Assembly: GCA_021613335.1 (NCBI GenBank)
Contig: JAJTWR010000281.1
Span: forward strand, 1,147,501-1,211,500
Reading direction: 5' to 3'
From: Whitmania pigra
Taxonomy: Eukaryota > Annelida > Clitellata > Hirudinida > Haemopidae
DNA: 64,000 nucleotides
Below the pieces are notes generated by a model, which was given only the letters and a program-made list of their open reading frames with translations, did no database searches and was not told the DNA's origin. Shown here in pieces: positions 41,824 to 57,763 of this stretch (its first letter is position 1; each line of letters starts with the position of its first letter). Position numbers and translations under genes: made by a program.

Positions 41824-42752
41824 TCATAACCTTTTCAAAAACCTCTTCTTTTCGATCTTTTTCTTTTCTAGGATTGCACTCTTGGCAGGATCCATGACGG
41901 CCGACTTTTTGCATGGCACTGTGTCACCTGACATGCCGGAGGACGTGCAAAGTAACCTGGAAGCAATTTTTAGGGAAATGTTTAAAAACTGGTCAAAATT
42001 CTATGGAAAATGGCACAAACAAAAGACTAGTCGATTAATTATTGAAACTCGAGATAAGAAATGTCCGCACTTAGAAAGGACTGGTCTGGCATGTATGTCA
42101 GTGAACATCTTTGCTCGAGAGAAATAATCGTCATAATGTTCGAGCAATAATTTCCCGGCCTCCTCATTCAGAGCTGATTCTGGATTTGGAACGATAAGAA
42201 GACATTTGATTGTCTGAAAAGTGAAATCCCATTCATCAAGAAAAGTTAGAGATTGGAAATATCATCCAGAATAAAATATGCTTCATCACTCACAAGTAGA
42301 ATGTGTTGGATGCCATAGCTTGGCTGCCAGTCCCTTTTGAGAGTGTTCACACAAATCTCCCCTTGAGATGAGACGTTCGGATGGAAAATTTTTGTCACAA
42401 AGTAACCTTTCGGAGGCTCTTGGGGAAAGTTTCGATTGAGGATCAATTTGACTTCAAATGCTCCCCCAGAATATGGAGTTTCTTCTGGAAAATCATAAGC
42501 ATTCTGATGCATCACACCAATGTAACGAGCATTAGGAACAAATTGAAACAGCAAATTACTTGACAAATGTTTACAAAAATTGCTCCAATAAAACCATACT
42601 TTTGAAAACAAACCTGGGCCATCAATTATGGCATGTATATCTGTTACATCAGAGTCATTCAAAGTCACTCTTATCCCCTCTGGAGGATTCTTTTCAAGCT
42701 CAGCCAATTCTTTCGTCACCATTCTGATGACATTAGGAGTCAGATTTTCCAT
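41824..42752 (-). CDS. UBE2S: Ubiquitin-conjugating enzyme E2 S
   Basis: Four minus-strand exons join in frame: 42614-42752, 42294-42484, 42017-42213, 41824-41956; 219 residues (human 222). UBE2S is the APC/C partner that extends Lys11-linked ubiquitin chains. It shows [27 protein letters not shown] and the active site [12 protein letters not shown] with Cys91, then [20 protein letters not shown]. The last exon encodes a Lys-rich tail ending KKRFLKRL, matching the C-terminal LRRL-type tail that docks on APC/C. The last intron is only 60 bases and its donor (TTT|GTGCCA) is weak. An in-frame ATG lies 42 bases upstream (42794), and the residues before 42752 (SNMENL) resemble the human start, so translation could begin further upstream. 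Confidence 0.93.
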
Positions 42753-42794
42753 GTTGCTCTTCAAACATAGCGTGTTATTAAACAAAATGAACAT

Positions 42795-44217
42795 AACCGA
42801 AAAAGCAACAAAATAACAAACATCAGGAGCTCAGGTTCTTTAAGTTTCAAGAACAAAAATCATGGCACAACCAGTACAAGAATAAATAAAAAAGCTAACT
42901 TAATAAAGCATATTATAATTAAAACAACTATTTTAATCGTAGGTCTCAGAACCCTAAGATTAGGCGGAACAACGAATATAAAAATAGGTCGAAATAAAAA
43001 TAAGCTGTTGCCGACAACTTAAGCAAGCATTAGCTTTAAAAATTGCAAACATGCCACTTACCATGGCCATATTTGCATAAATGAGATTAGGAAAACATAA
43101 CAAACTACAGATATTTTGATTACAGACTATCACCAATATTTTTGAAATTAAACAATATAGGGCGGAAGTGCACCAAAAACTAAAATGCAAAATAAGTTAA
43201 GCGGGATTTGTGGTTTAAATTTTATTCAATTATTTTTTTTTGTTTTAAGATGTTATGTTTTATTTTTATTTTTAAATCACATTGTAATTTAGATCTGTTA
43301 AATGTTTTAGATCGCATTTTAATCACATGGGCACTAATGTTACCTCATCAATTTTCTTTTTTTTTATTAACTGGCAATTAACTTTTTTTAACAAACGACT
43401 TGCAACTCTTGTTGTGATGACTTATCACTTTCTCGAATTCATCTATTTATAACTAACCTTTGCACAACATGAGGAAATGACTTTTTTTTAATGTTTCTAG
43501 TCAAACTTTAGAGGGAGCAAAGCCTCGCACAACTCGAGGCGATGAACATTTTTTAGATCTAAAGTTTTTCCCTGCATCCCCCAATTGATGTATCGCCCTG
43601 ATTTGAGGTGGTGATGGAAGCCCAATTATACGGATTTAAAAGAATATCAAGGGGCAAAGTGACAGGGGCAGGGGAAATTTGGCACCCTTGCTCCCTTTCC
43701 CCTTGGAACTGGTCTTGAAATTCTGTTTGAACATGCACCGCTCGGAATCAAACTCGGAATCATTACCATTATTATTATCACTGCCATCTGCATGGACCTC
43801 AATTTAAGACTTGCACACCCTTCTGATATATCGTATCTGTATTATTTATTGTTATGCAATTTCATTAACTTCTCAAGTAATATTCTGACTAAGATTCCTC
43901 ATATGTATTCAAAGCGCACGTTAAATGAAAGCGCTAATGAAAGTATTTCTGACAGAGACAATATCCTAAAATATTAATTATACAAAACATATTTACTCAT
44001 GTGCTCATGCAAAGTTTAAAAAGATGTTCTTGGCTACTTTCGTACATGGATGTAGTCACGTACTCCAAAATTCAGCTCAGTTCCATAAATAGAGTATCAA
44101 AGAATCGTGACATGAGTGGCCAGATCTCAGAATTATTAATGTTTTGTTACGGCTTTAAGAAGGCATTAGTAACTTTATTTTGTTGTAGCTCCGAGAAAGC
44201 GATTGTCGCTGCTGGGG
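42795..44217. other. Divergent intergenic region UBE2S / PDI
   Basis: No supported exon. Contains the UBE2S promoter and, at its right end, the PDI promoter. T-rich stretches near 43220-43500. Confidence 0.45.
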
Positions 44218-44290
44218 TATAAATCAGCAGACTGTGTCTCTAGCTGAACTTGAGTTGCGCGCATGCGCCGGTCTTACGGTGCCACGTTCC
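44218..44290 (+). promoter_or_regulatory. Probable PDI core promoter with ER-stress-like element
   Basis: TATAAA at 44218-44223 lies about 170 bases before the PDI start codon. Downstream are an NRF1-like palindrome (TGCGCGCATGCGCC, about 44256-44269) and CCACGT at 44282-44287, the complement of ACGTGG, the core recognised by XBP1/ATF6-type factors. PDI genes are standard unfolded-protein-response targets, so the element is plausible, but its position downstream of the TATA box is unusual. Confidence 0.4.
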
Positions 44291-44390
44291 AAATTTCGAA
44301 TCATCAGTTCGGAAAGTAGTTCAGTGCCAGCATCACTCTTCTTGCGTAATTAGTATTCGCAAAGTAAAATATCGTTTGGAAATATTGTTA

Positions 44391-47120
44391 ATGGGGATGG
44401 ATTATCTGTACTTCTTCCTTGCTGTAGTATCGCTTGCGAAATCAAGCTTTGTTGAAGAAGAAGGGGTTTTAGTTCTCTCAAAAAATGATTTTGAGGAAGC
44501 TCAAAAGCAATTCCAGAATTTGCTCGTTGAATTTTGTTAGTTTCTACTTAATCGTCTGAATGCAGTGCAACGTTTTTATTTAAAAGTCATGATTTTGTTC
44601 AGATTCACCTTGGTGTGGACACTGCAAATCAATAGCTCCAGAATTCCATAAAGCTGCCCAGGTTTTAAAAGAACAGGGATCAGATATTCGCTTGGCCAAA
44701 GTTGATGCTACCAGTGAAACTGAATTGGGACTAAAATATAATATCTCTGGCTATCCGACATTCAAATTTTTCCTTGGCAACAGGCAGAGAGTTCTGGACT
44801 ATTCAGCTGGTCGCCAAGCTTCTGACTTTGTTTCATACGTGAACAGGAAGACCGGACCTCCAGCTCAAGTTATCCAAAATGTTGAAACTGCTAAAGAGTT
44901 TGCCTCTCTTTCAGAGTTTGCTCTCTTTGGATTTTTCAAAGTTTGTGAAAGTTTTGTTTTTGATATAGCCGAGTTTAATGCTACAAGAATTTTGTTTTCT
45001 TAATTGATACAAATATCTCATAATTAATCTGATAAATTATTTAATTAATTTACTTCATAATGGAATGGGTTGGATGTTGAATGATGCTCCAAATTAAGGA
45101 TCTTAATGTTTTAATTAAAGTTTGCGATTGTACTTTGCTCGATTATGTGCCATAAGTTAAAATTTAACTTCCAGAATCCAGAAAACAGGAAGGCTTTTGA
45201 AGAGGTCATTTTTGACCATGACCAATATGTGGCTGCTGTCACTGATGATGATCAAGTGTTTCAAGAGTTTGGAATCCTTGAGGACACTGTTGTGGCTTTC
45301 AAGAAGGTTGCCTTCTGCATATATCAATGGGGATTTGTTTGATTTTATTTTTGAATCAGCTATTTGATAACCAACAAAGTTTCAGTTATGTTATTTTTGT
45401 TTTATATAGTGGTTTTTTACATTTTTTTGTGATTAATGTAGTAAATTTAAATTGATGAATTTCTTTTCCAGTTTGATGAGCAAAAAGTTGAACTGAAGTC
45501 GGATTTCACTTATCAAAGTATAAAAAAGTTTATAAATGAGCATCACTTGCCTCTTGTTACTGAATTCTTGGAGGAAAATGTCCAGAAAGTCTTCACCACT
45601 GAGGTCCAGCTGTACACCATTCTCTTCATTGGAAAGAGCCATGAATCATATCAGCAGATTTATAATGAATTTAATTTGGCGGCTCTGAAATTCAGAGGAA
45701 AGGTTTGTTTAATTTTGGTCATTTCAATTTTTGTTGCAGTTCATTTGCTAGGTCCTTAATCTCTATAAATATTTTAGCCTAGTATACCTTTAGAAAGTAT
45801 TGAATTAATTAACCATTTTGTTGAAGGTGTTATTTGTCTTTGTTGATCTCGATGAACAAGACAATTTTAAAGTCCTAGAGTTCTTTGGCATTCCGCTCAA
45901 AGATTGTCCCACTTATCGCTTCGTTAACCTTGGCTCGGACGAACCTCTTAAGTACAAACCCGAGGTGACTGCCATCGACAAAGCTTCAATGGAGACCTTC
46001 GTTGGAAATGTCCTTGAGGGGAAAATAAAGGTTTCTAAACTGCTATTTAACATTTGAAATTTTTGTTATGTAGTCAAAATAGTTGTAAGATAATGTTTTG
46101 GAAGTAATAAATGACATCTGCAGTTAAGTTAAGGGTAACTTGCAGCTTGTGTTTCGCATCACTGTGCATATTTGCTTCCAGGCTTTTTACAAGACTCAAG
46201 ATGTTCCTTCTGATTGGGACTCCAAGCCGGTCAAAGTGCTTGTAGGAAATAATTTCCACACTGTTGTTGACTCCACGCCAAAGAATGTCATTGTCCTCTT
46301 TTGTGAGTACATAAATACCAGGCTTAAAGACATCTTGATTTATTGGATGCATGCATCACATTTATTGCAATCATTTCTTCCTAAAGATGTCCCATGGTGT
46401 GGCATCTGCAAAAGACTCGACCCCATATGGGATCAGCTCGGAGAGAAGTACCAAAATGGCGACAAGGTGCTCGTGTCAAAGTTCGACTCGGCCGAAAACG
46501 AACTGGAAGATTTGTCAATAAAATCCTTTCCCACGATTAAGCTTTTTGTTAAGAATACAAAACAGGTAGGCAAACTGAAGAGCTTCTTTGTTGCCATTTC
46601 TTATTTGTGTTATAATAAATTCACCAATGTTATTCTCAGGTGATTGAATATGATGGCGTGAGGACTTTGGAAGCTTTTGTGACATTCGTTGAAAGTGATG
46701 GCAAGGTGAACTTATTAGCAGATTTGTGATGATTTGTTGCTAAAGTTTTTTAGAAATTTGATAATGGCTGCACAGATTTATGATTGAATTGTGCATCTTC
46801 AGTGTATCTTAATTCACCTTTGGAGGGCCTGTGTTATTTACCTGATAAAACCTTCTTTAATAATATTAATACTACTTGTAATAATAAATAAGTGGATTTG
46901 TATGGTGCCAAGAGTGCTTAGACAATCTATATAGAACTGCTTCTCCTGTGCAACCTATTTGTTAGAAGCAGACTTCTCTTCCTGAACCAACTTGCCAAGG
47001 TTATTTGATTTTTCAATGACTTAAAATTAATTAATTAATTAATTTCTGCAGACGATCACTTTGCCCGAGGAAGAGAGGGAGCCTGAAGATGTTGCCACTG
47101 AGGTGAAGGACGAGTTGTGA
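44391..47120 (+). CDS. P4HB: Protein disulfide-isomerase, ER lumenal (KDEL)
   Basis: Nine exons in frame: 44391-44535, 44603-44940, 45175-45306, 45472-45702, 45827-46030, 46182-46302, 46387-46565, 46640-46705, 47052-47120; 494 residues. The N-terminus is a signal peptide ([17 protein letters not shown]). Domain order a-b-b'-a' is intact. The first active site is SPWCGHC with Cys53/Cys56, exactly as in human. The second site is VPWCGIC (Cys395/Cys398), with Ile where canonical PDI has His. The C-terminus is an acidic stretch ending KDEL, the ER retrieval signal. It forms and rearranges disulfides in secretory proteins, and in animals is also the beta subunit of prolyl 4-hydroxylase. The a' site change should make that site more reducing or less reactive (inference). 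Polyadenylation signal 47505-47510. Confidence 0.96.
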
Positions 47121-48119
47121 AAAGGATCACTTTGAAGATGCATTGTTATTACTCATCTTTGGATTCTGCTCTCTTTGTTTCTGCTCTTGTTGTTGTGATG
47201 TTTTGTTATTGTTATATTTTGGATTGTTTTCTTTCAGAGTCACCTTTTAATCAAAATATTATGATATAATATATGATAATATAATCTGTGTTATAAAATA
47301 GGAAAGTGGTGGTGAACTGACCACGTTCTATTGATTTGTTAGAGGATTATATCGAGTTTTGTTCCAGATGCTGAAGTGTAAAACCAGTGTTTTTGGATTT
47401 ATGTTTATTTTTAAATGCTCGAGTTGTGACTCACATTTGAGAGTTGCTTTTGAATTTTGATGAGTCTCAATCAATATTTTGCTCTGTTTTTTTTAGAATT
47501 AGTGAATAAATTTCAAGTTGTAAAAATATGCTTTCAGACTCATTGGATATTCTATTGGTTGCATATTTTTATTTAATTAGTGATTAATCAGTTGACTGGT
47601 GTGGTGGTAGGTCTGAAGTTATTTGCAATTATGTTGATTGGTGGATCAGAATGTCTCTGCATTGACATGTGATTTTATTTAGGTTAGGCATATGTTTTAT
47701 GGTGAAGTAGACTGCAATTTGGGACTTTTTTCGGTTTCTGTTAACAGTAAAACGTTCAACTTGGAATTAGGATCCAGCACCTCAGTGAAAGCTTATTTTA
47801 TGATTTATCAGTTATCACCTGCAATATTATCTTAAATTTTAATAAAATATGACTAGAACTATTTTTATAGAAATGGTGTCGTATTGCTAAAAACTTCCGA
47901 ATAAAAATACCTAATACCAAAGTAGAGTAGTTAAGAATATTTTTGGTTTTTGACCGTTAACTTTCGAATTCGGGGCAGCATTGTGTTCGAAAAATTCAGC
48001 GAGAATGAAACTTTTTCATCCCGAGAAAAGCACAATATTCGACGCAAGTTTTAGGAATTTATAAAAAGTTCTTAACTGTACATATTTTGCTAAATCATAT
48101 TATCATCATTTGTTCCCAG
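47121..48119. other. PDI 3' UTR and DRC3 upstream region
   Basis: AATAAA at 47505-47510 ends the PDI transcript. The rest should include the DRC3 promoter and first exon; I could not find an ATG exon whose phase fits the acceptor at 48119. Confidence 0.45.
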
Positions 48120-50620
48120 CCAACAGTTGATACCGACGTTACAAATAATTGGTGGGAGGAACAAAGTAGGTACAAACTTAAAGAGCCTGGAGTCATCGAC
48201 AGTATCCTCTTGACGCAGATGGTCTTTGACCAGGGACCAAAGGATTACGGTCTCATTCTGGCCAAAGAAGAGGGAATTGACTTCAGGGACGTTTTGCGCC
48301 TGAGAATTAGTTTCAAAAGTATTTATGCAAAACGCTATTTACGCGAGTTTCATTACCTCGGTGATAAGGAAATGAGGAAATGAGGAAATTTTATACAAAT
48401 TGCAGCAGATTGAACTTTCTTAATCAGATATCCTGAAAATAGCTAATTTGTGGAACTTCACGAATTTGGTCAAGCTGCAACTGGACAACAACAGCATATC
48501 GAAGATTGAAGGCATCAGTCACATGGTTAATTTGGAATGGCTGGGTAAGTGCACTTTATGAACTTTTAACGTTTATTCGCACACAGAAGTCAAACAATTC
48601 GAAAGTAAAACATAATGTAATTTTTATCCCTGCAACTAGATCTTTCCTTCAATGTCATTACGAAAATTGAAAATCTGGAGAACTTGGAAAAACTGAAGGA
48701 TCTGACGCTATTTCACAATCAGATCCAAGTTCTGGAAAACATGGACGACCTTAAGAGTTTGGAAATTTTTTCCGTTGGAAAAAACAATTTGCAAGATTTA
48801 GACAACGTAAGCACAGTTTGTTTCAAGAAAATATTTTCTATAAACATACAGACCATTATTTAAAATCGCTGTATTCAAATTGGTTAATTGGCTTGGCTAT
48901 TACATAATCATTTGCATTAAAACAAGTAGTGGTTAGTTATTAAAAACTGCTTTTGTATCATAATTTGCTTTAAAATTGATAGTGGCTTGGCATAACTGAA
49001 AGTGAAATTGTCACAAGTATTTAACTTAACATTAATTCGATTTTTATCGGGTTCTAACTTTAAAATGTAACAAAACATCACTAAAGGGATGGCAGCCTCG
49101 TAATGTGATAATATGTTGTCATCAGGTAATGTATCTCCGCAATTTCACCTCGCTCAAGTCTGTCAATCTCGTAGACAATCCGATGACGTCAAATGAGGAT
49201 TATCGTCTGCTGATGTTGGTCTACGTACCTCATCTCAAGTACATCGACTACTCCTTAGTTAACGACGATCAGGTATGATTGTAGGCAATTCAGGTGACAT
49301 GGATTCAAATCAAAAGCAAAATGAAAATTATCATGCGCATTTTTATTTAAAATGCATTTTGAAATAAAAAATAAATAATTAAAATATTAGCTTTCCAACG
49401 GCAGCGTACATATGAGTCCAAACTCATAGTTATAATGGTAATAATTCTACAATAACTAAAAGAAAAACTAATCTCGGTAATATTATATTTCAATTACCAC
49501 AGAGAGAAAAAGCCAAAGTGAAGTTTGAGAATATTGTCTTAAAATTGGAAGCTAAAGATGAGATCATGCAGACGGAACAGGATAAAAAAGACAGGGAGGA
49601 CAGAAGGCTGTCCTACTTTAAGGTAGTAAATTCAAGTAAATTTTTTAAGAGTATTTAAAAACTTAAATATTATTAGCGTTGTTAATATTACATTAGTACT
49701 ATTTAATAATTGACGACCTGGGCGTCGGTAGCCTATTAGCTAAGGCCTTTTTTGGTTTGGTGTGGCTCTGTTAGGAGTTCAAATCCAAGAGATTCTTCAA
49801 CTTAAAAGAACATTTTTTGTTTAATTATTTAATAAAAACTACAAACATAAAAGAATGTACAACGCCATCGGCTATTGATGATGTCAATTATTAGATAAAT
49901 TATTTGAGTTAAGTACAAATTAAGTATTCAGAATTTTATTAAACAAAATAATAATAACATCAATGCATCTTAATTATAACAACAGTTTATATTAATGCCA
50001 GTGAAACATACTTTAAAATATTTAATTATTTAATTAACTGATTATCAGAAATCGTTCCTTGAGGATTTTGCTGACGAGAAGTTGGTTGGTATTCTGCTGC
50101 ACGAAGACGATGAAGACTCAAAACTGAAATTATGGTGGATCATTGAGAAGCTGTTTGCTGAATATCCTTTTAAGAAAAACATTATTAATTGTAACATGCT
50201 ATGTAATGATAATAATAATAATAACAAATAATTTTAAAGTAATAGTAACAATAATACGATATTGATATAATTCATGAATCAACCCAGTCGACAGCTAGCA
50301 TTTTTATCAGTATAACAGTTGCCCATAATTACTAAAAATAAATATAAATTTTACATAAAGTAATAAAACATTTAGCAATTTTAACTATACAAGCTCTCCT
50401 TGCTAAGGTCCTTGACCCAGAAACTTGAACTTTCCGTGGTGAGATTCAAGAGATGACCAAAGAGTTGTTCGAATTCGGTCTTCAGCAGCACGAAGCGAGA
50501 GAGGAAGAACTGTCGAGTTTCAAGGCGAGCATGGACAGTCTCATCAACACTAGCACTACGTTCAGCATCATGAAGATTGATAAGTTTCTTGAGCACAAAC
50601 GAAAGGTGATGACGATGACG

Positions 50621-50651
<31 letters not shown>

Positions 50652-52288
50652 CGACGACGATGATGATATAAACATCGTTTTTTTTACTTTTAATGGTAGA
50701 CACCATGGTGCGTGCAGGTTAGCCGAATGGGTTACGTGCCTGCATACGGCGGTAATGACAACAGTCGTAATGTGTCGTCTTCGAAACCCAGCCTACACTG
50801 TCGCCAGCGACCTTGGGAAGAGACGCTATATAAATGGTTACAAGAAGCGCCTCTGATGCTATGCACATGGCGCTGTATAAATGAAGTTACAATCTACACA
50901 ATAAACTTACCGTTGTAGCTTATTGTATTGTATATTGTAAAACTGTGATATCATATTAATTTTAGCACAATAATAAACTTTAATTCTTAATTTATTTAGC
51001 TTTAATTTAAAACCATTAAATTATTTCTCTTAAACAAAACTTTTGCACCTTTACTTTCCATTCAATCCAGCTTTGGATCGAGTTGGATACACTTGATCTC
51101 GATGGCTTCAATGAAACGAAATCTGCCTACAATAAGGATTTGGATGAACTTTTCAACTGTCTCGTGCATGAGGAGCTGCACGTGGTTGAAGATGTCAATG
51201 TGAGTGGCCACCTCTGGGTAGGGGATAAATTGGGAGAATTTGTTATTAATAATAATAAATAATTTATTATAGGTATCTTATGTGATCACGTCATCACCTT
51301 AATTCTTTTTGTTTCTCAGTACCAGCGGTTGAGATAATTGTGAAAAATTTACAAGTGAAATTTATTGTATTTAAGTAAAGATACTTTGAATGCATAGAAT
51401 GCTGATATCGCATTTGACTCCGATGATGACCATGTTGATGACGATGACGATGACTACAGCGATGATGATGATTCAGGACATAATCAATCAGCTGGAGTTA
51501 AACCTCACGGAAATGGTGATGTCCTTCAAGACTCACATCCACACGAAAATCTCTTCCATCAGGGAGAGAGCCAACCAGTTCTACGAGGATTTGCTTCAAG
51601 AAGCCAACAACTTGGCAGAGAAGAAAAGGCGACCAGACGAGTTTGACGACATACCGGGAGAAATTATGCACGTAATTAAATCAGTTTATAATGTTGTTAA
51701 TGGACTTAGTTTACCTAAGTTATTAATTTATGCAATTTAGGTTTCTTGTATTTTCAGCAACGATACATATATATGATACAGACTGTGAATTCTTTTAGAT
51801 TAAAGCTTCTGTTGACTAAGAGTGATTGTTTATATTAAATCAAGTTTTATAAAGATATTTGAGACTTTGTAGCGTAGTAACCAATGAAACCTTCTTTCAC
51901 TGAGTTACCTACCCGCATTAATAACAAGAGCAGTAAATGCACTAAGTGTTATCGCAATACATTGGCGCACTACAAATGTTACGCTCATGATGTTCATTTT
52001 AAATTTGTCTCACTCTAAAAAAATCCCCTGAAGTTGGCGGGAGACAAGATGCTGTTGACAGTGACAATCCAAACCTGTCACGACCAACGCTTGGCTAAGA
52101 TCGACTACATTCAAGACCACATTTATCACCGTCTGCACAACTACGTTCCAAATATCATCGACGAGTTGCACGAACGTGTGGAAGTGAAGCGGAACAGGGA
52201 AAGGATCCAGGAAATCTGCCATTTTGTGGAGTTCCACAGAACCGATGGAGAACACGTCTTCGAACTTCTCGGAAACCTCATGACTTGA
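48120..52288 (+). CDS. DRC3: Dynein regulatory complex subunit 3 (LRRC48), first exon not found
   Basis: Exons: 48120-48318, 48428-48544, 48640-48806, 49126-49272, 49503-49622, about 50049-50190, 50444-50605, 51071-51199, 51477-51671, 52034-52288. The product has four or five leucine-rich repeats (NLWNFTNLVKLQLDNNSISK, WLDLSFNVITKIENLENLEK), an LRR cap (NPMTSNEDYRLLMLVYVPHL), then a long coiled coil (REKAKVKFENIVLKLEAKDE, EMTKELFEFGLQQHEAREEE). This matches DRC3, a subunit of the nexin-dynein regulatory complex of motile cilia and sperm tails. The start codon is not resolved, and the junction between the exon at 50049 and the one at 50444 does not keep phase with any obvious donor, so a small exon may be missing. 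The acceptors at 50443 and 52033 are weak. Confidence 0.9.
49712..49800 (+). repeat. Possible tRNA-derived repeat relic in DRC3 intron
   Basis: A stretch with a B-box-like GAGTTCAAATCCAAG preceded by a possible A box (GGTAGCCTATTAGCTAAGG). It does not fold into a clean cloverleaf and is not the same family as the SINE at 50712. Confidence 0.3.
50607..50670 (+). repeat. (GAT)n microsatellite directly after a DRC3 donor
   Basis: GATGACGATGATGATG-type run that starts at the donor after 50605. The intronic start of the repeat merges with the splice site. Confidence 0.85.
50712..50893 (+). mobile_element. tRNA-derived SINE, second copy, in DRC3 intron
   Basis: Matches 36559-36742 over the whole length: A-box-like GTTAGCCGAATGGG, B-box region TTCGAAACCC near 50780-50790, GACGCTATATAAATGGTTAC and GGCGCTGTATAAATGAAG at the end. 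Sense orientation relative to DRC3. Confidence 0.85.
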
Positions 52289-52764
52289 AAGAAACGCCTG
52301 CTTGGCTCACCGCCATTGACTTCATTTAATTTTTCATTCAATTTAATTACGCGTTTCTGACTGTTGTTGGTTTTTTTTTGTTTTTTTTTAATTTGGGATT
52401 TATTAGGTTTAGGTTTAAATTACGAATGTTTTTTAAAGCAAGCATAAAAGTAGGTCTTGAAAAATAATTAAAAATATTGCATCTATTGAGTAATATTTCG
52501 CCTAAGAATTTGTGCGGCGCACACCGCTCTTAGACCAAATAGGCTGAAGGATAGGTGTAGATTTTCGACTTTCGAACCGCGAGAAACTTCTGTAAGTTGT
52601 TGGTACTTTAAAAGTCGAAACTGAAAAAGTTGTTATTGTGGCAGTAAATACGACGACAAGCCGAAATACGACAGCAACTACTCAATTGAATCGTTTGCAA
52701 ATACTCGTTTCGACTGCAGATTGAAGCGTTCGGATTTTTAAGAAAGGAAAGCAACTTTGTCGGT

Positions 52765-56943
<4,179 letters not shown>

Positions 56944-57763
56944 ACAAAAAGCAAAGAAACCATAGACAGAAAAAAAAAATAACAACAATCAAAACCGTCT
57001 AAAAATGATGACCTTTTCTCTTGTTTTTAATTATTGCATGTTTTAACCAATGCCGAAAGGTAGCGTGACTTTCTGATGCGTGAGCATCGATTTGAACTGC
57101 ATTCACATCCGGACTTTGCTCCAGGATCGTTGGACTTTGAAGTGTTTTATTTATTCTTTCAAGTCGTTTTGTGGCCTCTTTCCTAAGCTGAGCGAGCAGT
57201 TTCAGGTCAACTCGACCTGCGTTACGCCAGCGCTTTTAAAAGGACGCCTTTGCTTCTGAACTTTTTGCCTATTTTATTGTTAAGATATTTCATGTAGTAG
57301 TAGGAGACTCATTTCGTCCAATGAATTGTCCGGTTTTCTTCTCGAAACGAGAAAGTCTTTTGTGGCGGGTTAGTCTCGCTTATCGGGTTTGTTATTCCCT
57401 GCTTTACCCCACCGGAATAAAATTTGGACGTTTGGAAAATGTGACAACTTTACAGTCTATTTCGGAACACGCATAAAACATTAAAGTAAAAATTATGTAT
57501 AAAAAACGAATGATGAGCGAATGAAAGGAAAAGATTTTTTTTACAGTTTCAGGCCACCTCGAATGCTCGTTTGAACCGAAAGTTTCGAAGAAAACACGGA
57601 CGAAGAAGATCATAGAAAGAAAAGAACTTAAAAGTGAGGCGCCAAACGTTGCCACGACATTAATTAACCTGATTCAGCGAAATGGAAGATATCAATATAA
57701 TGTCTGGATCTACCGCATCGGAATAGACCTTGACTTTGACTTAAAATAACCAAAAAATTTCCT
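56944..57763. other. Tail-to-tail spacer TRAF6 / TMEM272-like
   Basis: No supported coding exon; should contain both 3' UTRs. Confidence 0.45.

Noticed and set aside
41882..42127. Plus-strand frame starting [15 protein letters not shown]
   Set aside because: It is the complement of the last two UBE2S exons, which explain the conservation.
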